Source: Sphingobium limneticum (GTDB lineage Bacteria; Pseudomonadota; Alphaproteobacteria; Sphingomonadales; Sphingomonadaceae). From it: a stretch of 64,000 bases of DNA. The stretch covers positions 240,903 through 304,902 of the forward strand of contig NZ_VYPZ01000004.1 in assembly GCF_008710155.1 (NCBI RefSeq), given 5' to 3'. Every line of letters begins with the position of its first letter. The first letter of the stretch is position 1. A model generated the notes under the pieces. It saw only the letters and a list, made by a program, of their open reading frames with translations, ran no database searches and had not been told where the DNA came from. A program made the position numbers and the translations under genes. Positions 1 through 9,170 of the stretch are shown here, piece by piece.

Positions 1-188
1 GCGGTTTCGCGCGTCCCGAAGCCTGCGTCGAACTGTCGAAAAATCGCGGCATCATCGCCAGCTTCAGCCGCGCGCTGCTGAACGATCTGCGCCATCAGAT
101 GACCGACGCGGAATTCAACGCCTCGCTCGGCGAAGCGATCGACGAAATCCATGGCGCTTCGGTCGCCAAGCAGCCGGTCGCGGCCTGA
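1..188 (+). CDS. Class I fructose-bisphosphate aldolase, C-terminal fragment
   Basis: This is the 3' end of a gene that begins before the window; the frame opens at base 3 and stops with TGA at 186-188. About 61 residues are visible. They contain ELSKNRGIIASFSRALL followed by an acidic helix ending GEAIDEIH, which matches the C-terminus of bacterial class I fructose-1,6-bisphosphate aldolases (cytoplasmic, glycolysis and gluconeogenesis). The Schiff-base lysine region lies outside the window. A large inverted repeat follows and separates it from a convergent gene. The assignment rests on recognising this C-terminal signature only. Confidence 0.75.
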   Translation, partial: GFARPEACVELSKNRGIIASFSRALLNDLRHQMTDAEFNASLGEAIDEIHGASVAKQPVAA

Positions 189-244
189 TCGGATTTGGGG
201 CCGGGCGGCTATAGGGCTGCCCGGCCTTTTCCATGAGAAAATGA

Positions 245-320
245 CCCGTTCGTTTCGAGCGAAGTCGAGAAACGGAAAGCGCGGTTCTCGCGGCTTCTCG
301 ACTGGGCTCGAAGCGAACGG
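245..320. repeat. Dispersed palindromic repeat, family A, copy 1
   Basis: Two arms of about 26 bp form an imperfect inverted repeat: one arm begins CCGTTCGTTTCGAGCGAAG (from 246) and the other ends CTCGAAGCGAACGG (at 320). Nearly the same element occurs at 58452-58526. It fills the space between two convergent genes and abuts the stop codon of the minus-strand peptidase gene, so it may act as a bidirectional terminator. Both copies are visible in the sequence; the terminator role is inferred. Confidence 0.85.
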
Positions 321-1466
321 TTATCGGGCGTTTTGGCGCTTCACCATCGGCAGCACCTTGTCCAGCGGCAGCGCTTCCGCCGTGCCGCGATGACCCACCA
401 CTGTCTGCGCCTTGAACAAGGCGTTCAGCACGGCCTCCTCGGTCGCTTCGATCGTCGCCTGAAACAGCGGTGATACCCGGTCGTTGGGCATATCCTCCAC
501 CGCCGCCACGGCGTTGCGCTTCGCCGCCGTCCGCCGCACCGCTACATTCGTGGAAAAAGCCACGGCATAGTCGCCCGACCCGTTGGAAAAGCTGGACCCC
601 GTCCGCGCGATCCCGCCAAAGGCGCGCTCGGCCACGCGGCGCAGATTGCGGTCCGACAGCGGGGCATCGGTGGCGATCACGATCACGACGGATCCGTCCG
701 CCTTCTTTTCTTCCACCTGCTGCCGATAATCATATTGGCCCAGCTTCACCCCTACCGGCACGCCCGCAATGGTCAGCACGCCGCCATAATTGGCCTGCAC
801 CAGCACGCCGACGGTCCAGCCTCCCAGCGAAGCGGGTAGTTTGCGCGACGATGTGCCGATCCCGGCCTTATATCCGAAGGCGATGGTGCCGGTGCCCGCG
901 CCGACCGCGCCTTCCTCCACCGCACCGTCCTTCGCCGTCTCGATCGCCCGGTGCGCGTCGGCGATCGTCACATGGCGACCGCGAATATCGTTGAGCGTGC
1001 CGTCATTCGTCTCGCCCACCACGGCGTTGACCGATCGCACCTCTTCATTGCCCGGCTGGGCCAGTGTCCATTCGACCGAGGCCGCTGCGGCTTCCGCCAC
1101 GTTCAGCGTGTTGGTCAGCATGATCGGCGTCTCGACCTCGCCCAGTTCGGCCAATTGGGTCGACCCCATGAATTTGCCGAACGCATTATAGGCGACGAAG
1201 CCCGCCGGCACCTTGTCCTGAAACAGGTTGCCGCCATGGGGCAGGATGGCGGTGACGCCGCTATTGACGTCATGGCTGCGCGGCAAGGTGACCTGGCCGA
1301 CTTTCACGCCCGCCACATCGGTGATCGCATTGAGCGGTCCCGGCTGGAGGATGCCGACCGTGACGCCGGCCTCCCGCGCGCGGGGGCGAGGCGTTTCCTT
1401 AGCCGCTTCCTTGGCCAGCAGCGGCGCACCGGACAGCAGCAGGATGGCGGCGATGGCATGGCGCAT
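321..1466 (-). CDS. P1 family (S58, DmpA-like) peptidase, exported
   Basis: The 381-residue product starts with a signal-peptide-like segment (MRHAIAAILLLSGAPLLA), so it should act in the periplasm. The body has the hallmarks of the DmpA/P1 N-terminal-nucleophile hydrolases: GVTVGILQPGPLNAITDVAGV near the start of the mature part, a NAVVGETNDG segment, and a GIGTSSR motif, the kind of site at which these proteins cleave themselves to expose the nucleophilic Ser. Family members are aminopeptidases acting on small peptides and beta-peptides; the substrate here is unknown. The start was placed at 1466 rather than 1502 because the signal peptide begins there. It converges with the aldolase gene and is divergent from thiE. 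Confidence 0.85.
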   Translation of the reverse strand: MRHAIAAILLLSGAPLLAKEAAKETPRPRAREAGVTVGILQPGPLNAITDVAGVKVGQVTLPRSHDVNSGVTAILPHGGNLFQDKVPAGFVAYNAFGKFMGSTQLAELGEVETPIMLTNTLNVAEAAAASVEWTLAQPGNEEVRSVNAVVGETNDGTLNDIRGRHVTIADAHRAIETAKDGAVEEGAVGAGTGTIAFGYKAGIGTSSRKLPASLGGWTVGVLVQANYGGVLTIAGVPVGVKLGQYDYRQQVEEKKADGSVVIVIATDAPLSDRNLRRVAERAFGGIARTGSSFSNGSGDYAVAFSTNVAVRRTAAKRNAVAAVEDMPNDRVSPLFQATIEATEEAVLNALFKAQTVVGHRGTAEALPLDKVLPMVKRQNAR

Positions 1467-1558
1467 GATGGGTTCCCTGAAAACGATCCGCCCCTCTATC
1501 AAGCGCGCACGCGCCTCGCCACACTTGGCGCGCGCGCCTGAATGGCTATAAGGCGCGC

Positions 1559-2266
1559 ATGACCGATTTTACCGATGAAGAGCTGGCGCTCGATCCGCAT
1601 TTTGCCGACCAGTTCGAAGCGGGCTTTCGCCCCGCCTGCCAGCTTTACCTGATTTCCCCGCCGAGGATCGGTGACGATTTTGTCGATCGACTGGCGCAGG
1701 CCTTCGATGGGGGTGAGGTCGCTGCCTTCCAGTTGCGATTGAAGGGGCTGGATGACGACGCGATTGCCGCCGCCGCCGGGCCGTTGCAGGCGCTCTGCGC
1801 CGAGCGGGAAGTCGCCTTCATCATCAATGATAGCGTGGCGCTGGCGCAGCGCCTTGGCGCGGATGGCGTCCATCTGGGGCAGGGCGATGGCGACCCCAAG
1901 GAAGCGCGCAAGCTGCTGGGGCCGAAGGTGCAGATCGGCGTCACCTGCCATGACAGCCGCCATCTGGCGATGGAAGCGGGTGAGGCGGGGGCCGATTATG
2001 TCGCGTTCGGTGCCTTCTATCCCACCACGACCAAAGAGGTGACGCATCATGCCGAACCGTCGGTTCTGGGCTGGTGGACGACGCTGTTCGAACTGCCCTG
2101 TGTGGCGATCGGCGGCGTGACGGCGGACAATGCTGGTCCGCTGGTCGCGGCCGGCGCCGATTTCCTGGCAGTGAGCGGCGCGGTGTGGAACCATCCGCAA
2201 GGCCCAACGGCCGGCGTGGCCGCATTCAAGGATGTACTGGCCAGCAAGGCCCCGCCGCCGCGCTAA
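1559..2266 (+). CDS. thiE: Thiamine phosphate synthase
   Basis: A 235-residue TIM-barrel protein predicted to join hydroxymethylpyrimidine diphosphate and thiazole phosphate into thiamine phosphate in the cytoplasm. Visible family signatures are the FQLRLK strand, [25 protein letters not shown] (diphosphate and Mg binding), [25 protein letters not shown], and the phosphate-binding [25 protein letters not shown]. The N-terminus carries about 25 residues more than the minimal ThiE barrel, as is common in sphingomonads. No other thiamine gene is adjacent. A GC-rich hairpin follows the stop. Confidence 0.93.
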   Translation: MTDFTDEELALDPHFADQFEAGFRPACQLYLISPPRIGDDFVDRLAQAFDGGEVAAFQLRLKGLDDDAIAAAAGPLQALCAEREVAFIINDSVALAQRLGADGVHLGQGDGDPKEARKLLGPKVQIGVTCHDSRHLAMEAGEAGADYVAFGAFYPTTTKEVTHHAEPSVLGWWTTLFELPCVAIGGVTADNAGPLVAAGADFLAVSGAVWNHPQGPTAGVAAFKDVLASKAPPPR

Positions 2267-2279
2267 TGTCTATCTGTTC

Positions 2280-2301
2280 CCCCTCCCGTGTGCGGGAGGG
2301 G
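2280..2301. terminator. GC-rich hairpin after thiE
   Basis: A perfect 9-bp stem (CCCCTCCCG / CGGGAGGGG) with a TGTG loop begins 14 bases after the thiE stop. It lacks a T-run, so it may be a dispersed palindrome rather than an intrinsic terminator. Confidence 0.55.
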
Positions 2302-2364
2302 ACACGTATCGCACCCTTACGCCCTTTCGCGCGTTCTCTCCTCACAACGATGGAGAGTAGCGCC

Positions 2365-3456
2365 TTGAAAAATCATCTATTGCTTGCCGCCCTGCTGTGC
2401 AGCGCCTGCAATGTGAACGTCACTGACGCCAACGAAAGCCAGCCCGCACCCAACGCCGCACAGCCGGACAATAGCGCCGCTGCACAAATGGCCGTGAAAA
2501 AGGCGGCCTATGATTTTGAGGTCGTGCAGGAGCAGAACCCGCAGCAACCCAGCCGCATCCTGATGGCGCAGGTGGCGCTTGATCGCTGGGGTTTTTCGCC
2601 CGGTATCCTCGATGGCAAGGATGGCATGAGCTATAAGGCGGCGTTGCGCGGCTTTCAGGCGGCGCATGACCTGCCCGTGACCGGCCAGTTCGACCAGAAG
2701 ACCGGCGCCGCCCTGCTGGAAGGGGAAGCGCGGCCGACCACCTATCTGGTGAAAATCCCCGATGATTTCGCGCGCGGGCCGTTTTTCGACATTCCCAAGG
2801 GGCTGAACGAGCAGGCCAGCCTGCCTGCGCTCACCTATCGCAACCTGCCGGAGAAGCTGGCCGAGCGATTCCATACCACGCCCGAGGCGCTGGTCGCGCT
2901 CAACACGCCGGGCACGAAGGTCGCCGCCGGCGCGACCATCCGCGTGCCCGCGATCGACAATCAGCCGATGGCGCAGATCGATGGCGACGCGCGCGGCTGG
3001 GGCGAGACGCTCGCCAGCCTGGGCGTGGCCAAGGATCAGCCCCAGGCCGACCATATCGTGGTCGACAAATCCGAAGGGCTGCTGAAGGTCTATAATGCGC
3101 AAAACCGCATGATCGCGCAGTTTCCGGTGACGACCGGATCGCAGCATGATCCGCTGCCGCTGGGTGAATGGACGATCAAGGGCGTCAGTCGGAATCCTGA
3201 TTTCCACTATAATCCCAACCTCTTCTGGGACGCATCCAGCAAGGATCAGAAGGCGGTGCTGAAGCCCGGTCCCAATGGTCCGGTGGGCGTCGTGTGGATC
3301 GACCTGTCGAAGGATCATTATGGCATCCATGGCACGCCGGAGCCGCAGACGATCGGTCGCACCGAAAGCCACGGTTGCATCCGCCTGACCAATTGGGATG
3401 CCGCCCGCCTCGCCCAGATGGTGAAGAGCGGGGTCAAGGCGAAGTTTCAGGCATGA
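2365..3456 (+). CDS. L,D-transpeptidase with peptidoglycan-binding domain, probable lipoprotein
   Basis: The 363-residue product begins with a hydrophobic leader ending in a Cys-containing LLCSAC, a possible but non-ideal lipobox. A PG_binding_1-type repeat follows (ALDRWGFSPGILDGKDGMS through FDQKTGAALL), then a middle region with a LysM-like stretch (LAERFHTTPEALVALN), and a C-terminal YkuD domain with HYGIHGT and the catalytic SHGCIRL motif. Family members form 3-3 peptidoglycan crosslinks or attach proteins to the wall from the periplasm. The TTG at 2365 was preferred because GGAGAG lies about 8 bases upstream; an in-frame ATG at 2350 is an alternative. The stop overlaps the start of the M23 peptidase gene (ATGA), indicating co-translation. 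Confidence 0.88.
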   Translation: MKNHLLLAALLCSACNVNVTDANESQPAPNAAQPDNSAAAQMAVKKAAYDFEVVQEQNPQQPSRILMAQVALDRWGFSPGILDGKDGMSYKAALRGFQAAHDLPVTGQFDQKTGAALLEGEARPTTYLVKIPDDFARGPFFDIPKGLNEQASLPALTYRNLPEKLAERFHTTPEALVALNTPGTKVAAGATIRVPAIDNQPMAQIDGDARGWGETLASLGVAKDQPQADHIVVDKSEGLLKVYNAQNRMIAQFPVTTGSQHDPLPLGEWTIKGVSRNPDFHYNPNLFWDASSKDQKAVLKPGPNGPVGVVWIDLSKDHYGIHGTPEPQTIGRTESHGCIRLTNWDAARLAQMVKSGVKAKFQA

Positions 3457-4025
3457 GCAGGCGGGCGTGGGCAGCGGGCGTAGCGGCGGCGCTGCTCTGC
3501 GCGGCCTTCGCCCATTTTTGCGTGCGGATCGTGCCGGCCGATGCGCCGTCCGCACCCGCGCCGCCGCCCCAGGCCGCTCGCCGGTCGGACAACGGCCCGC
3601 TGTTGATCCCGGTGGAGGGCGTGCCGGCCTCCGCGCTTACCGACACATTCACCCAGGCACGAGCCGGCGGCGCCCGACCGCATGACGCGATCGACATCAT
3701 GGCGGCGCGGGGCATGGCGGTGCTGGCTGCCGCCGACGGTCGCGTCGAAAAGCTGTTCTGGAGCCAGGATGGCGGCCGCACCCTCTATCAACGATCGTCC
3801 GACGGACGGTTGATCTATTATTATGCGCATCTGGATGGCTATGCGCCCGGCTTGCAAGAAGGGCAGGTGCTACGGCGCGGCCAGCGCGTCGCCACGGTCG
3901 GCAGTACGGGCAACGCCGATCCGTCCGCGCCGCACCTGCATTTCGCGGTGAATGTGATGCAACCGGGTGAGGCTTGGTATGGTGGCCGCGCGATCAACCC
4001 CTATCCGCTGCTGGTACGGCACTGA
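3453..4025 (+). CDS. M23 family (LytM) metallopeptidase, exported
   Basis: A 190-residue protein with an N-terminal membrane or signal segment ([19 protein letters not shown]), a short Pro/Ala linker and a C-terminal LytM domain. The Zn-site motifs are visible as [11 protein letters not shown] (His and Asp ligands), AHLDGY, and APHLHFAVN near the end. Such proteins cleave peptidoglycan crosslinks or activate amidases in the periplasm. The start overlaps the stop of the L,D-transpeptidase gene by ATGA, pairing a crosslinking and a cleaving wall enzyme in one operon. Confidence 0.88.
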   Translation: MSRRAWAAGVAAALLCAAFAHFCVRIVPADAPSAPAPPPQAARRSDNGPLLIPVEGVPASALTDTFTQARAGGARPHDAIDIMAARGMAVLAAADGRVEKLFWSQDGGRTLYQRSSDGRLIYYYAHLDGYAPGLQEGQVLRRGQRVATVGSTGNADPSAPHLHFAVNVMQPGEAWYGGRAINPYPLLVRH

Positions 4026-4092
4026 CCTGTCCTACAAGGCACAGCTTATGCTAGGTTCCGTTCCGAACGGCGGTGGGGAGGGGCGCCTTTCC

Positions 4093-4152
4093 GAAAATAT
4101 CCTATGTAGGACACGCAATTTCACGATTTGCGGGAAAAGTGCGAAGTTAAGG
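4093..4152 (+). promoter_or_regulatory. 60-bp conserved element upstream of efp (copy 1)
   Basis: This 60-bp stretch aligns without gaps to 41187-41128 on the minus strand, at about 48 of 60 positions, including an unbroken identical stretch at the 3' end (GGGAAAAGTGCGAAGTTAAGG and its immediate flank). It contains the palindrome TCCTATGTAGGA at 4100-4111. Both copies lie on the sense strand upstream of a gene, here about 110 bases before the efp start. Function unknown; a promoter or leader element is the likeliest reading. The rest of 4026-4260 shows no gene. Confidence 0.6.
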
Positions 4153-4260
4153 CCCGACCCGGCTCCCTCTTGCCCTTCGCGCCCGCCCGCTGTAAAGGCG
4201 CGCCCAGCCTCAAAGAGGCCGGCTCTTTTCCACCTTCAGACATATAGGCAGGCTCTTCCC

Positions 4261-4827
4261 ATGGCGAAGATCAGCGGCGTGGACATTCGTCCCGGCAATA
4301 ATATCGAATATGAGGGCGGCCTGTGGCGCGCCGTCAAGATCCAGCACACCCAGCCCGGCAAGGGCGGCGCCTATATGCAGGTCGAACTCAAGAACCTGAT
4401 CGACGGCCGCAAGAATAACGTGCGTTTCCGTTCCGCCGAAAGCGTCGAGCGCATCCGCCTCGACACGAAGGATTTCCAGTATCTCTATGCCGAAGGCGAC
4501 ATGCTCGTCTTCATGGACAATGAGAATTACGAGCAGATCAACCTGCCGTCCGAACTGCTGGGCGAAGCCGCCGACTTCCTGCAGGACGGCATGGAAGTGA
4601 CGCTGGAAATGTATGAGGAACGGCCGATTTCGGTGCAGTTGCCCGACACGATCGAAGCGACCGTGGTGGAAGCCGACGCCGTGGTGAAGGGGCAGACCGC
4701 CTCTGCCAGCTACAAGCCGGCGATCCTGGACAATGGCGTGCGCGTCATGGTGCCGCCGCATATCGTCAGCGGCACGCGCATCGTCGTGGACGTCTATGCC
4801 CGCGAATATGTGAAGCGGGCCGACTGA
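4261..4827 (+). CDS. efp: Elongation factor P
   Basis: A 188-residue protein of standard EF-P length. It binds next to the peptidyl-tRNA on the ribosome and relieves stalling at polyproline sequences. The loop [11 protein letters not shown] holds Lys34, the position that is beta-lysylated in many bacteria. The OB-fold signatures [22 protein letters not shown] and the C-terminal [15 protein letters not shown] are present. The ATG at 4261 gives the normal N-terminus ([13 protein letters not shown]). A 235-base non-coding region with a conserved 60-bp element precedes it. The next gene starts inside its stop codon. Confidence 0.95.
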   Translation: MAKISGVDIRPGNNIEYEGGLWRAVKIQHTQPGKGGAYMQVELKNLIDGRKNNVRFRSAESVERIRLDTKDFQYLYAEGDMLVFMDNENYEQINLPSELLGEAADFLQDGMEVTLEMYEERPISVQLPDTIEATVVEADAVVKGQTASASYKPAILDNGVRVMVPPHIVSGTRIVVDVYAREYVKRAD

Positions 4828-5234
4828 TGCGGATCGGGCGCAACATGGCACTGGCCGCTCGTCTGGCAATGGGCCTCGCGATCGGCGCTTTGCCCGTTGC
4901 GCTCCCCGTTTCGGCAGCTGCGCAGACGACGGCGCGGGCTACGCCGACCAAGGCGCAACTCGACAGCGCGGCGTTCACGCTGCGCATCGTCATGACGGCG
5001 CTTCAGTCGAACGAGGTCGAACAGCCGGTCAAGAACGCGCTGTTCGATTGCCTCTATTCCAATTCGATCGGTGAGATCAGCGCCGCGAGCGACAAGGTGA
5101 TCGCTGCCAACGCCGGCAAGGTCGATCGCAAGGATGCGTCGCAGATGCTGGCGGTTGTCGCGGGCACCTGCGGCTATCGCCCCGGCGCCGCTGCTGCGAC
5201 CAAGCCGGCCGCCAAGCCCGCCCCGAAGAAATAA
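4827..5234 (+). CDS. Small exported protein of unknown function
   Basis: A 135-residue product with an N-terminal signal peptide (MALAARLAMGLAIGALPVALPVSAAAQ) and a short, mainly helical mature domain with two cysteines (FDCLYSN and GTCGYRP) that could form a disulfide in the periplasm. The last 20 residues are an Ala/Pro/Lys-rich tail. I do not recognise a family. It overlaps the efp stop by one base and precedes the inositol-phosphatase gene by 40 bases, so it probably belongs to an efp operon. Confidence 0.7.
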   Translation: MRIGRNMALAARLAMGLAIGALPVALPVSAAAQTTARATPTKAQLDSAAFTLRIVMTALQSNEVEQPVKNALFDCLYSNSIGEISAASDKVIAANAGKVDRKDASQMLAVVAGTCGYRPGAAAATKPAAKPAPKK

Positions 5235-5274
5235 CCAACCAGGCCGTTCCCGCTGGGAGCGGCGGAGAAAAACT

Positions 5275-6087
5275 ATGGCATCGCATTCCGGTCTTCTTAC
5301 CGTCATGGAGCGCGCCGCGCGCAAGGCGGGCAGCAAGCTCCGCCGCGACTTCGGCGAAGTCGAACATCTTCAGGTCAGCCGCAAGGGGCCGGCGGATTTC
5401 GTGTCCAAGGCCGACCATCAGGCGGAAAAGACCCTGGTGGAAGAATTGCAGAAGGCGCGTCCCGACTGGGGCTTCCTGCTGGAAGAGGGCGGCGTGATCG
5501 AGGGCGACCCGAGCAAGCCGCGCTGGATCATCGATCCGCTGGACGGCACCACCAACTTCCTGCACGGCATCCCGCACTTCGCGATCTCGATCGCGGTCGA
5601 AGAACCGCTTTATGGCGGCAAGCGGGAAGTCACGACCGGCCTCATCTACCAGCCCGTCACCGACGAAAGCTATTGGGCGGAAAAGAGCCGGGGCGCATGG
5701 CGCCATGACCAGCGCCTGCGCGTGTCGGCCCGCCGCGACCTGGCCGATTGCGTGATCGCGACGGGCATCCCGTTCATGGGCCATGGCAATATGGCCGAAT
5801 GGACTCGCGTCTTCGGCGCGGTGGCTCCTTCGGTCGCCGGCATCCGCCGTTTCGGCGCTGCCTCGCTCGATCTCGCCCATGTCGCCTCCGGCCGCTATGA
5901 CGGTTATTGGGAAAGCGGTCTTCAGCCCTGGGATGTCGCTGCCGGCTTGTTGCTGGTCCGTGAAGCGGGCGGTTTCGCCAGCGATTTCCGCGGCGGCGAT
6001 CAGGCGATCGAACGCAAGGAAGTCATTGCCGGTAACGACGCAATTCACAGCAAATTGCACAAGCTCGTTGCTGGCGCATTGCGCTAA
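5275..6087 (+). CDS. Inositol monophosphatase family protein (SuhB-like)
   Basis: A 270-residue member of the Mg-dependent IMPase/SuhB phosphatase family. The metal-binding motifs are intact: the DPLDGTTNFLHGIPHFAISI block, a Glu-containing LLEEGG strand upstream, and WDVAAGLLLVREAGG near the C-terminus. Family members remove phosphate from inositol monophosphate or related sugar phosphates; SuhB also acts in rRNA antitermination. The sequence alone cannot choose between these. The start at 5275 follows a GGCGGAG Shine-Dalgarno-like segment. A good intrinsic terminator follows, separating it from the nuo operon. Confidence 0.9.
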   Translation: MASHSGLLTVMERAARKAGSKLRRDFGEVEHLQVSRKGPADFVSKADHQAEKTLVEELQKARPDWGFLLEEGGVIEGDPSKPRWIIDPLDGTTNFLHGIPHFAISIAVEEPLYGGKREVTTGLIYQPVTDESYWAEKSRGAWRHDQRLRVSARRDLADCVIATGIPFMGHGNMAEWTRVFGAVAPSVAGIRRFGAASLDLAHVASGRYDGYWESGLQPWDVAAGLLLVREAGGFASDFRGGDQAIERKEVIAGNDAIHSKLHKLVAGALR

Positions 6088-6097
6088 AGTTCAATGG

Positions 6098-6127
6098 GGC
6101 CAAGCTCTTCAAGGGCTTGGCCTTTTT
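6098..6127 (+). terminator. Rho-independent terminator after the SuhB-like gene
   Basis: An 8-bp stem GGCCAAGC / GCTTGGCC with a 9-base loop is followed directly by TTTTT. It ends the efp-to-phosphatase unit before the nuo operon. Confidence 0.85.
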
Positions 6128-6219
6128 GCGATTCATTCTCACAGCGTTGGCCCCTTGCTTCGCATATGCAGCAGGCCTAAAGCGCGCCCCAAGATACAAT
6201 TTTCGCCCAGGGGATTCCA

Positions 6220-6594
6220 TTGGTCGATCTCGCCCAATATCTGCCGATCCTGATTTTTCTCGGGATTGCCTTGCTGCTTTCCAGCGCATTCGTCTTTCTG
6301 CCGATGCTGGTTGGCCGTCTCACCGGTGCGCACAAGCCCGACCCGGCGAAGCTCTCGGAATATGAATGCGGTTTCCCCGCATTTGAAGAGCCGCGCAGTC
6401 AGTTCGACGTGCGTTTCTATCTGGTCGCCATTCTCTTCATCATCTTCGATCTTGAAGCGGCGTTCCTGTTTCCCTGGGCTGTAAGCCTCGACCAGATCGG
6501 CTGGGCCGGCTGGGCAACGATGATGATCTTCATAGCGGAGCTGGTGCTTGGCCTCGTCTATGCGTGGAAGAAGGGAGCACTCGATTGGGAGTAG
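6220..6594 (+). CDS. nuoA: NADH-quinone oxidoreductase subunit A
   Basis: A 124-residue inner-membrane subunit of complex I with three hydrophobic helices. Signatures are [20 protein letters not shown] in the conserved loop and [14 protein letters not shown] in the second helix, which carries the acidic residues near the quinone site. The start is TTG at 6220, preceded by AGGGG. It is the first gene of the complex I operon; the next gene starts inside its 3' end. Confidence 0.95.
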   Translation: MVDLAQYLPILIFLGIALLLSSAFVFLPMLVGRLTGAHKPDPAKLSEYECGFPAFEEPRSQFDVRFYLVAILFIIFDLEAAFLFPWAVSLDQIGWAGWATMMIFIAELVLGLVYAWKKGALDWE

Positions 6595-7139
6595 AACTCT
6601 ATAACCCTGCGCCCGGCACCTTGCCCCCGCAGGGCACGCAGCCCGATCAGGATTTCTTCAACGCGCTGAACGGCGAAGTGAACGACAAGGGCTTCCTGGT
6701 CACCTCGACCGAGGAACTGTTCCAGTGGGCGCGCACCGGCTCGCTCTGGTGGATGACCTTTGGCCTCGCCTGCTGCGCTGTGGAAATGATCCACGTCAAC
6801 ATGCCGCGCTATGACATGGAACGCTTCGGCGCCGCGCCGCGCGCGTCTCCGCGTCAGTCGGACGTGATGATCGTGGCCGGCACGCTGTGCAACAAGATGG
6901 CCCCGGCGCTGCGCAAGGTTTACGACCAGATGTCCAACCCGAAATATGTGATTTCGATGGGCAGCTGCGCGAACGGTGGTGGTTATTATCATTACAGCTA
7001 TTCCGTCGTCCGTGGCTGCGACCGCATCGTGCCGGTCGACATCTATGTGCCGGGTTGCCCGCCGACCGCCGAAGCGCTGCTGTACGGCGTGATGCAGTTG
7101 CAGCGGAAGATCCGCCGCATCGGGACGATCGAGCGTTAA
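6585..7139 (+). CDS. nuoB: NADH-quinone oxidoreductase subunit B
   Basis: The 184-residue subunit of the peripheral arm that binds iron-sulfur cluster N2, which passes electrons to quinone. The cluster ligands are visible in [17 protein letters not shown] and VPGCPPTAE. The TTG at 6585 was chosen because AAGGGAG lies about 9 bases upstream and it gives the usual [10 protein letters not shown] start; a GTG at 6564 would extend the protein by seven residues. It overlaps nuoA by 10 bases. Confidence 0.94.
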   Translation: MGVELYNPAPGTLPPQGTQPDQDFFNALNGEVNDKGFLVTSTEELFQWARTGSLWWMTFGLACCAVEMIHVNMPRYDMERFGAAPRASPRQSDVMIVAGTLCNKMAPALRKVYDQMSNPKYVISMGSCANGGGYYHYSYSVVRGCDRIVPVDIYVPGCPPTAEALLYGVMQLQRKIRRIGTIER

Positions 7140-7140
7140 T

Positions 7141-7935
7141 ATGGCCCATTCCGCACCCAAGATCGTGAACCCGCAAGGCATCGCCGAGGAAATCGGCGCG
7201 CTGCTGGGGTCCATGCTGATCGAAACCGTCGATCATGCCGACGAACTGACCTTCACCGTCGTGCGCGACGACCTGGCCAATGCCATGGTCGCGCTGCGCG
7301 ACATGGGTCATTATCAGCAGCTGATGGAAATCGCCGGCGTCGACTATCCGGAACGCCCGGAACGGTTCGAAGTCGCCTATCATCTGCTGAGCGTCACGCG
7401 GAACCATCGCGTTCGCGTGAAGGTATCGACCGACGAAGATACGCCGGTGCCGACCGTCACGCACCTCTGGCCGGTTGCCGGCTGGCTGGAGCGCGAAGTG
7501 TTCGACATGTATGGCGTCGTTTTTGACGGCAATACCGACCTGCGTCGCATCCTGACCGATTATGGATTCAAGGGGCATCCCCAGCGCAAGGACTTCCCGC
7601 TGACCGGCTATGTCGAGCTGCGTTATTCCGAAGAGGATAAGCGCGTCGTCTATGAGCCGGTGAAGCTGGCGCAGGACTTCCGCAGCTTCGACTTCATGTC
7701 GCCGTGGGAAGGCGCGCAGTACGTGCTGCCCGGCGACGAAAAGGCCGCTGCGCCTGCCGCCCCGGCTGCACCTGCCGCTGCCCCGACGCCCAAGGCGACC
7801 GAGAGCAAGGCCGATACCGGTGCCGGCGACGCCGCCAACAAGAAGGCAGAGGACAAGTCGGGCGACGCCCCGGCCAAGCCGGCTGCCGCCACCGATGAAG
7901 GCAAGGGCGCTGCCAAGCCGGAGGACAAGGCATAA
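7141..7935 (+). CDS. nuoC: NADH-quinone oxidoreductase subunit C with Ala/Pro/Lys-rich tail
   Basis: A 264-residue peripheral-arm subunit (30-kDa type). The conserved core includes [39 protein letters not shown] and [13 protein letters not shown]. From about residue 201 a low-complexity tail of Ala, Pro, Lys, Asp and Glu runs to the end, some 60 residues longer than the conserved domain; it is probably disordered and surface exposed. The stop overlaps the start of nuoD (TAATG). Confidence 0.94.
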   Translation: MAHSAPKIVNPQGIAEEIGALLGSMLIETVDHADELTFTVVRDDLANAMVALRDMGHYQQLMEIAGVDYPERPERFEVAYHLLSVTRNHRVRVKVSTDEDTPVPTVTHLWPVAGWLEREVFDMYGVVFDGNTDLRRILTDYGFKGHPQRKDFPLTGYVELRYSEEDKRVVYEPVKLAQDFRSFDFMSPWEGAQYVLPGDEKAAAPAAPAAPAAAPTPKATESKADTGAGDAANKKAEDKSGDAPAKPAAATDEGKGAAKPEDKA

Positions 7936-9170
7936 TGTCCGATTATCTGGAAAAGCTGGACCATGTCACCGACGCGGCCGACCCGGCCTATGGCGACACG
8001 GAAATCCAGAATTATACGATCAACTTCGGCCCGCAGCATCCCGCGGCGCACGGCGTTCTGCGTCTGGTCATGGAACTGGAAGGCGAAATCGTCGAGCGCT
8101 GCGATCCGCATGTCGGCCTGCTGCATCGCGGCACCGAAAAGCTGATCGAATATAAGACCTATATGCAGGCGCTGCCCTATTTCGACCGGCTGGACTATTG
8201 CTCGCCGCTCGGCATGGAGCATAGCTATGTGTTGGCGGTCGAAAAGCTGCTGAACTTGGAAGTGCCGGTGCGCGCGCAATATCTGCGCGTGTTCTTCGCG
8301 GAACTGACCCGCATCTGCAATCACATGCTGAACCTCGGATCGCATGTGATGGACGTCGGCGCGATGACGCCGAACCTGTGGCTGTTCGAAATTCGCGAGG
8401 ATTGCCTCAACTTCTTCGAGCGTGCTTCGGGCGCCCGCATGCATTCAGCCTATTTCCGGCCGGGCGGCGTGCATCAGGATGTGCCGCTCAAGCTGTTGAC
8501 CGACATTGCCGACTGGCTCGACACGCGCCTGCCGCGTCTGTTCGAGGACGCCATGAGCCTGGTGGTCGACAACCGCATCTTCAAGCAGCGCAATGTCGAC
8601 ATCGCCATCGTGAGCAAGGAAGATGCGCTCAAATGGGGCTTCTCCGGCCCCATGCTGCGCGGTTCGGGCATCGCCTGGGACATCCGCAAGGCGCAGCCCT
8701 ATGATGTCTATGACCGCATGGACTTCGACATTCCAGTCGGCACCGCTTACGATTGCTATGACCGATTCATGGTCCGCGTCGAGGAAGTGCGACAGTCGGC
8801 GCGCATCATGAAACAGTGCCTCAACGAAATGCCCGAAGGGCCGATCGCCAGCTTCGACCGCAAGGTGTCGCCGCCCAAGCGCGGTGAGATGAAGCGGTCG
8901 ATGGAAGCGCTGATCCACCACTTCAAGCTTTATACCGAAGGCTTCCACGTCCCGGCGGGCGAAGTCTATGTGGCGACCGAAAGCCCCAAGGGCGAATTTG
9001 GCGTCTATCTGGTCAGCGACGGCAGCAACAAGCCCTATCGCTGCAAGATCCGCCCGACCGCCTTCTCGCATCTGCAAGCTATGGACTTCATGATGAAGGG
9101 CCACATGCTCGCCGACACCACCGCTGTACTGGGCGCGATGGATATCGTGTTCGGAGAATGTGACCGATAA
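7935..9170 (+). CDS. nuoD: NADH-quinone oxidoreductase subunit D
   Basis: The 411-residue 49-kDa-type subunit that forms the quinone-binding pocket with NuoB. Signatures include [76 protein letters not shown] and the C-terminal DIVFGECDR. Length and start are standard. The stop overlaps the nuoE start by one base. Confidence 0.96.
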   Translation: MSDYLEKLDHVTDAADPAYGDTEIQNYTINFGPQHPAAHGVLRLVMELEGEIVERCDPHVGLLHRGTEKLIEYKTYMQALPYFDRLDYCSPLGMEHSYVLAVEKLLNLEVPVRAQYLRVFFAELTRICNHMLNLGSHVMDVGAMTPNLWLFEIREDCLNFFERASGARMHSAYFRPGGVHQDVPLKLLTDIADWLDTRLPRLFEDAMSLVVDNRIFKQRNVDIAIVSKEDALKWGFSGPMLRGSGIAWDIRKAQPYDVYDRMDFDIPVGTAYDCYDRFMVRVEEVRQSARIMKQCLNEMPEGPIASFDRKVSPPKRGEMKRSMEALIHHFKLYTEGFHVPAGEVYVATESPKGEFGVYLVSDGSNKPYRCKIRPTAFSHLQAMDFMMKGHMLADTTAVLGAMDIVFGECDR

